Origin: Sinonovacula constricta
Taxonomy: Eukaryota; Mollusca; Bivalvia; Cardiida; Solecurtidae
Assembly: GCA_007844125.1 (NCBI GenBank)
Contig: CM017572.1
Coordinates: 21,931,407 to 21,995,406, forward strand
Direction: 5' to 3'
Length of the DNA: 64,000 nt
In this document: in pieces, positions 62,651-64,000 of the stretch
Position numbering within the stretch: position 1 is the first letter of the stretch
Layout of the letters: every line of letters begins with the position of its first letter
Made by a program: the position numbers and the translations under genes
Notes under the pieces: generated by a model
What the model was told of the DNA's origin: nothing
Databases searched by the model: none
The model's input: only the letters and a program-made list of their open reading frames with translations

Positions 62651-63160
62651 ATACAAAAGTGTTTTTGATTGAGAATGAATGCCATGATACCTTAAGTTTA
62701 AATTTCCAAAAATTTAGCCCCAAAGCGGGTGTGCTTTTGCTAACAATTAACTTTTTTTTATATCATATACAGTTCTTTAAATTGTAGATTGATTTCACTC
62801 TCTCAATTCTTGCTTCAAAGTTCAGGGATACAAGTGCTGCGACACTAGACTCAAGTAACATTAGTCATAAACAAGGTATTACTTGGTCCATCCAAGTATT
62901 GGGTCTGTTGAGCACAAAGAAGAATTTTAATTCTAAACAAACAAGGCTATTTATCAACACGGCTTGGCCATTTCATGCAATACCCTGGCTCAACTGCAGA
63001 TTGTTTACTTATCTGTCTTCTGTGTAGATCCAATATACGACTGATTAGCAAAGCTCTAGATAAGGGTAGTAGATCAAATTTCATTGAGCTAATATATCCC
63101 ATATTTCTCAAAGAAACACTATATCGATGGTACTCATTTTACTTGTTTAATAGACACGAT
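62651..63160. other. Presumed CEP350 intron, unassigned
   Basis: No exon with matching phase or repeat family recognised. Confidence 0.4.
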
Positions 63161-63900
63161 TCTAATGGGTACCAGGTACATACAGTTTGGAGGTGAAATA
63201 AGGACTGTGGCTGAAATGTTTAAGTACCAGGTATATAGGGTGTGGAGGCGAAATATGGAATTTGGCAGAAACTTTTAAGTACAAGGTATATAGGGTGTGG
63301 AGATGAAATAAGGACTGTGGCTGAAATGTTTAAGTACCAGGTATATAGGGTGTGGAGGCAAAATACAGAATTTGGCAGAAACTTTTAAGTACAAGGTATA
63401 TAGGGTTTGGAGATGAAATAAGGACTGTGGCTGAAACTTTTAAGTACAAGGTATATAGGGTTTGGAGATGAAATAAGGACTGTGGCTGAAACTTTTAAGT
63501 ATAAGGTATATAGGGTGTGGAGGCGAAATACAGAATTTGGCAGAAACTTTTAAGTACAAGGTATATAGGGTTTGGAGATGAAATAAGGACTGTGGCTGAA
63601 CCTTTTAAGTACAAGTTATATAGGGTTTGGAGATGAAATAAGGACTGTGGCTGAAACTTTTAAGTACAAGGTATATAGGGTTTGGAGATGAAATAAGGAA
63701 TTTGGCTGAAACTTTTAAGTACAAGGTATATAGGGTTTGGAGATGAAATAAGGACTGTGGCTGAAACTTTTAAGTACAAGGTATATAGGGTTTGGAGGCA
63801 AAACAAGGAATTTGGCTGAATCTTTTAATTACATGGTATGAAAGTGAAATAAGGAATTTGGCTGAAACCTTCAAGTACAAGGTTTACAGAGTTCGTAGGT
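63160..63900. repeat. 55-bp tandem repeat (array K)
   Basis: About 13 units of 'aggactgtggctgaaacttt', 'taagtacaaggtatataggg' and 'tttggagatgaaata'. Two subtypes (aggactgtggctga and cagaatttggcaga) alternate in the left part. It reaches close to the window edge. Confidence 0.93.
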
Positions 63901-64000
63901 GAATTTGGCTGTAACTTTAAAGTGCAAAGTATATGAGGATATATAAGGAATTTGGTAAAAAAAATTGATATACATGAAGAATGAGAAATAGTTTTCCAAT

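Noticed and set aside
61572..62723. - strand frames containing PLCRLKVKVTLEGQ-like segments
   Set aside because: They recur with the 345-bp repeat unit and have no start, splice or family support.

Overview
The window looks like nuclear DNA of a lophotrochozoan animal, most likely a bivalve mollusc. It has AT-rich, intron-dense genes with GT/AG splice sites, a mucin-like gene built from ShKT domains (common in molluscs), and many tRNA-derived SINEs, MITE-like elements and minisatellites. No prokaryotic gene organisation is present. The species assignment is inference; no sequence search was possible.

Layout. (1) 1-11.4 kb, + strand: the 3' part of a secreted-type, multi-ShKT, threonine-rich (mucin-like) gene. 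Seven exons were reconstructed by hand (67-198, 1233-1355, 3376-3660, 5329-5451, 7911-8357, 9720-9830, 11300-11424), all joined in phase 1. They give 447 residues with six ShKT domains and end in a TAG stop. The 5' end lies left of the window. (2) 11.4-24.9 kb: about 13.5 kb between two convergent genes, with no gene I can support. It holds SINEs, MITE-like elements, AT-rich simple sequence, a foldback element and a roughly 41-bp satellite. (3) 24.9-60.4 kb, - strand: the orthologue of the centrosomal protein CEP350. Thirty exons were reconstructed, every junction keeps phase, and together they encode 2,605 residues to the stop. They include a CAP-Gly domain near the C terminus, several charged coiled-coil exons and a conserved C-terminal block. 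The 5' (N-terminal) exons lie beyond 64 kb or were not recognised between 60.4 and 64 kb. (4) 60.4-64 kb: presumed CEP350 intron, holding a SINE, a roughly 345-bp tandem repeat and a 55-bp tandem repeat.

The two genes are functionally unrelated: one is extracellular and mucin-like, the other is a centrosome and ciliary-base scaffold. The rest of the window is shaped by repeats. Three tRNA-SINE families (A, B, C below) were recognised only with their tRNA head on the - strand. Four MITE-like or interspersed families (D, E, F, M) and eight tandem arrays are also present. Several repeats touch gene structure: a tRNA-like stretch supplies the splice donor of one CEP350 exon, a tandem repeat carries the 5' part of the last ShKT exon, and a 3.1-kb minisatellite inside a CEP350 intron appears to have grown out of a SINE. 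No wholly new biological system was found. The best leads are these repeat-to-exon contacts and a candidate 18-nt CEP350 microexon.
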